Shown in pieces: positions 24,080-26,338 of a stretch of 26,338 nt of DNA; within the stretch, counting starts at the first letter, position 1; every line of letters starts with the position of its first letter. The position numbers and the translations under genes were made by a program. The DNA is from SIG588 sp045599305 (GTDB taxonomy: Bacteria; Bacillota; Clostridia; Oscillospirales; Acutalibacteraceae), in the NCBI GenBank assembly GCA_045599305.1, contig JAZRVU010000091.1:1-26338 (forward strand). The letters are read 5' to 3'. The notes below the pieces were generated by a model, which searched no databases, was not told where the DNA came from, and worked only from the letters and a program-made list of their open reading frames with translations.

Positions 24080-24645
24080 TCCTGCTTACATTGTTCTGGA
24101 CGTTTTTGAAGATCGGCGCCTTCACCTTCGGCGGCGGCTATGCCATGCTGGCGCTCATTCAGGCGGAGGTGTCTCGCCACGGTTGGCTTACCGCCGCCGA
24201 GGTGGTGGATCTGGTCGCCGTGTCGGAGTCCACCCCCGGCCCCTTCGCGGTGAACGCCGCGACCTACGTGGGCATGCGCACCGGCGGCTTTTTGGGGGCG
24301 CTCTGTGCCACACTCGGGGTGGTGCTGCCCTCCTTCGTCATCATCCTCATCGTGGCCCGCTGCTTCGACCGCTTCAAAAACAGCCGGATCGTGGCGGGCT
24401 GTATGTCCGGGCTCAAGCCGGCCGTCATCGGGTTGATCGCGTCGGCGGCCGTGTCGGTGGGCGGCACGGTGTTCTTCCCGGCAGGCATGTCGGCCGCGGC
24501 ATTCGGTCTGCCGTTCTGGCTGTCCCTTGCCGTATGCGGCGGCATGGCGGTGCTGGCGTTCAAAAAGGTGCATCCCGCCCTCATCATCTGCCTTTCGGCC
24601 GCGATAGGGGTGGCAGCGGGCTATATTTTCGCGCTCCCGGTGTAA
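24076..24645 (+). CDS. Chromate transporter family protein, second half-size subunit
   Basis: This 189-residue membrane protein is clearly related to its upstream neighbour: FLKIGAFTFGGGYAMLALIQ, ESTPGPFAVNAATYVGMR and GVVLPSFVII recur at the same positions, pointing to an old tandem duplication. The ATG at 24076 overlaps the TGA of the first gene by four bases and is preceded by GGGGAGG, so the two are made together and likely form a heterodimer. About six hydrophobic segments are present. The in-frame codons upstream of 24076 lie in the first gene and do not look like protein. Confidence 0.91.
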   Translation: MILLTLFWTFLKIGAFTFGGGYAMLALIQAEVSRHGWLTAAEVVDLVAVSESTPGPFAVNAATYVGMRTGGFLGALCATLGVVLPSFVIILIVARCFDRFKNSRIVAGCMSGLKPAVIGLIASAAVSVGGTVFFPAGMSAAAFGLPFWLSLAVCGGMAVLAFKKVHPALIICLSAAIGVAAGYIFALPV

Positions 24646-24662
24646 AAAATTCGGATTTTTCG

Positions 24663-24691
24663 TTGAAACCGGGCGGATTTTGTGCTATAAT
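24663..24691 (+). promoter_or_regulatory. Promoter of the HD hydrolase/STAS-kinase operon
   Basis: TTGAAA at 24663-24668 and a perfect TATAAT at 24686-24691 are 17 bases apart, with TG two bases before the -10 region (TGTGC). The predicted start near 24698 leaves a leader of about 28 bases. No terminator hairpin is evident after the chromate transporter genes, so read-through from upstream is possible. Confidence 0.82.
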
Positions 24692-24725
24692 AAACGCGTA
24701 ATGTAGTTTTTTAGGTGATAGAAGC

Positions 24726-25319
24726 ATGGAACTGTTTGATGAAGCGGTCTGCTTTGCTGTGGAAAAGCACAGCGGTCAGCGCCGCAAACTCTCGGATGCG
24801 CCGTATGTGCTCCATCCGCTGGAGGTCGCCTCCATCGTCGCCACCATGAGCGACGATCAGGAGCTGCTCGCCGCCGCCGTGCTGCACGATACGGTGGAGG
24901 ACGCCGGCGCCACGCTCGCGGAGATCCGCGAGAAATTCGGCAAGCGCGTCTCCCTTCTGGTGATGACCGAAACGGAGGATAAGCGCGAGGGGCGGCCGGA
25001 GGCCGAGACCTGGCTGCTGCGCAAGCAGGAGACGCTGGCCATTTTGCAGAACACCAAGGATGTAGCGGTGAAAATGCTGTGGCTGGGGGACAAACTTGCG
25101 AATATGCGTTCCTTCTGGCGCGAATATCTGCGGCGCGGTGATGCGCTGTGGCAGAGCTTTCATCAGAAAGATCCCGCACAGCAGGCATGGTATTACCGCA
25201 CCATCGCCGCCGCCATGCCCGAACTCAAGGAACAGAGCGCTTATAAAGAATACGTTGGCCTGCTGGATGTTGTGTTTGCCAATGTGAAGGAGAATGTCTC
25301 GCATGAAATATCTATCTGA
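24726..25319 (+). CDS. HD-domain hydrolase, SpoT/MESH1-like (possible small alarmone hydrolase)
   Basis: This 197-residue cytosolic protein carries the HD hydrolase domain found at the N-terminus of Rel/SpoT and alone in MESH1-type enzymes, which remove the 3' diphosphate of (p)ppGpp. Metal-ligand residues are visible: His30 in YVLHPLEVA, His54-Asp55 in VLHDTVED, and Asp122 in WLGDKLANMRS. The HD-x-x-ED set (Glu58, Asp59) typical of active ppGpp hydrolases is kept. No synthetase, TGS or ACT domain follows. Residues 85-150 are less conserved and may set a different substrate. ATG 24726 follows AGGTGAT. The 3' end overlaps the next gene by 17 bases. Alarmone hydrolysis is an inference from family. 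Confidence 0.85.
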   Translation: MELFDEAVCFAVEKHSGQRRKLSDAPYVLHPLEVASIVATMSDDQELLAAAVLHDTVEDAGATLAEIREKFGKRVSLLVMTETEDKREGRPEAETWLLRKQETLAILQNTKDVAVKMLWLGDKLANMRSFWREYLRRGDALWQSFHQKDPAQQAWYYRTIAAAMPELKEQSAYKEYVGLLDVVFANVKENVSHEISI

Positions 25320-26338
25320 AAACGGCACGGTCACCCTGTTTTTGGACGGACGGGTAGATTCCGCCAACGCCGAGCAGGTGGAAAAAGAACTGCTGGCGGC
25401 CCGCACCGCAGCGCCCGAGGGCGATCTGGTGCTGGACGCCGAGTCACTGGCCTACATATCCTCGGCCGGCCTGCGCGTGATCTTGCGCCTGCGCAAGAAT
25501 GAGCCGTCGCTGCAGATCATCAATGCCTCGCCCGAGGTGTATGAGATCTTCGATATGACCGGCTTCACCGAAATGCTCCCCATTCACAAGGCCTATCGCC
25601 GTGTCAGCGTGGAGGGCTGCGAGGTGATCGGACAGGGTGCCAACGGCAAGGTCTACCGTCTGGATCCCGATACCATCATCAAGGTCTATCTCAATCCGGA
25701 CAGTCTGCCCGATATCCATCGCGAGCGGGAACTGGCCCGTGCCGCCTTTGTGCTGGGCATCCCCACCGCCATCCCCTACGACGTGGTGCGCGTGGGCGAG
25801 GGGTACGGTTCGGTGTTCGAACTGCTCAACGCCCGGTCGTTCGCCAAACTGATCGCAGATGAACCGGAAAATCTGGATAAGTACACGGCTTTGTATGTGG
25901 ATCTGCTCAAGAAGATCCACGGCACTGTCGTCAAGCCGGGCACCATGCCCTCTATGAAGACGGTGGCGCTCGGCTGGGCGGATTTCCTGAAGGATCATCT
26001 CCCCGCCGATCAGGCACAGAAGCTGCACGATTTGGTGGCCGCCGTCCCGGAGAGCGACCACATGATGCACGGCGATTACCACATCAAAAACGTCATGATG
26101 CAGGATGGCGAGGTGCTGCTGATTGACATGGACACCCTCTGTGTGGGCGACCCGGTGTTCGAATTCGCGTCCATCTTCCTCGCCTATGTCGGGTATAACG
26201 AACTGGATCACGAGGTCGTGAAAAATTTCCTCGGCATTGATTACCAAACGGCGGCCAAACTTTGGCAGGGCACCCTGCGCCTGTATTTCGGTACCGACGA
26301 CGAGGAGACCTTGCGCAGTTGTGCCGAAAAGGCCATGG
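25303..26338 (+). CDS. STAS domain fused to APH-like kinase (3' end outside window)
   Basis: At least 345 residues are encoded. Residues 1-95 resemble a STAS (anti-sigma-factor antagonist) domain: LFLDGRVDSANAEQVEKEL, then DLVLDAESLAYISSAGLRVI with Ser53/Ser54 near the place where SpoIIAA-type proteins are phosphorylated. From about residue 105 an aminoglycoside-phosphotransferase-like kinase follows: glycine loop VIGQGANGKVYRL, Lys127 in IIKVYL, Brenner motif HGDYHIKN (256-263) and metal site LLIDMDTL (Asp275, Asp277). This order matches a kinase family once described as a Fibrobacter paralogous group (TIGR02172). AAGGAG lies ten bases before the ATG, inside the HD gene, implying coupled translation. 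Substrate is unknown; antibiotic resistance is not implied. Confidence 0.85.
   Translation, partial: MKYLSENGTVTLFLDGRVDSANAEQVEKELLAARTAAPEGDLVLDAESLAYISSAGLRVILRLRKNEPSLQIINASPEVYEIFDMTGFTEMLPIHKAYRRVSVEGCEVIGQGANGKVYRLDPDTIIKVYLNPDSLPDIHRERELARAAFVLGIPTAIPYDVVRVGEGYGSVFELLNARSFAKLIADEPENLDKYTALYVDLLKKIHGTVVKPGTMPSMKTVALGWADFLKDHLPADQAQKLHDLVAAVPESDHMMHGDYHIKNVMMQDGEVLLIDMDTLCVGDPVFEFASIFLAYVGYNELDHEVVKNFLGIDYQTAAKLWQGTLRLYFGTDDEETLRSCAEKAM

Noticed and set aside
25303..26338. Aminoglycoside resistance gene
   Set aside because: The kinase motifs are generic for the APH-like fold and the protein carries an N-terminal STAS domain, which resistance enzymes do not have.

Overview
The window is a dense, GC-rich (roughly 60% by eye) bacterial chromosome segment. 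It looks like a Clostridia-class Bacillota, probably near Oscillospiraceae/Ruminococcaceae. This rests on strong AGGAGG-type ribosome sites, a class 1B (PyrK/PyrD) dihydroorotate dehydrogenase, the single-chain clostridial PurL, an fhs gene and a ZTP riboswitch. The placement is inference; no rRNA or marker gene beyond these is present. No tRNA, CRISPR array, insertion sequence or prophage was seen.

Region 1 (1-6480, +) is the 3' part of a pyrimidine operon: carB (C-terminal third), pyrK, pyrD, pyrF, pyrE and pyrB. It is followed after 16 bases by an IMP dehydrogenase of the Tritrichomonas type. PyrB carries a C-terminal zinc ribbon that resembles the zinc domain of the separate regulatory chain PyrI, without the nucleotide-binding domain.

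Region 2 (6506-19692, +) is a purine operon with its own promoter, a ZTP/ZMP riboswitch and an intrinsic terminator. Its order is purE, purC, a purF-like gene, purM, purN, purO-type IMP cyclohydrolase, stand-alone AICAR transformylase, purD, purL and fhs. Together these cover most steps from PRPP to IMP and supply the 10-formyl-THF used twice in the route. purB and purK are absent here. The PurF-like protein lacks the N-terminal cysteine nucleophile of the glutaminase domain. The last two steps to IMP use a split arrangement (archaeal-type PurO plus a PurH transformylase domain). The operon ends in a hairpin that also serves the opposing MATE gene.

Region 3 (19668-24645) is accessory. A MATE exporter (-) and a ferredoxin-containing aldo/keto reductase plus a DUF1893 protein (+) diverge from two interlocked promoters with a central dyad. 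A TIM-barrel protein of unknown function then shares a transcript with a pair of half-size chromate-family transporters.

Region 4 (24663-26338, +) has its own promoter and holds a SpoT/MESH1-like HD hydrolase gene. This overlaps a gene for a STAS domain fused to an aminoglycoside-phosphotransferase-like kinase, which runs off the window. This pair is the best candidate here for a little-described signalling unit.
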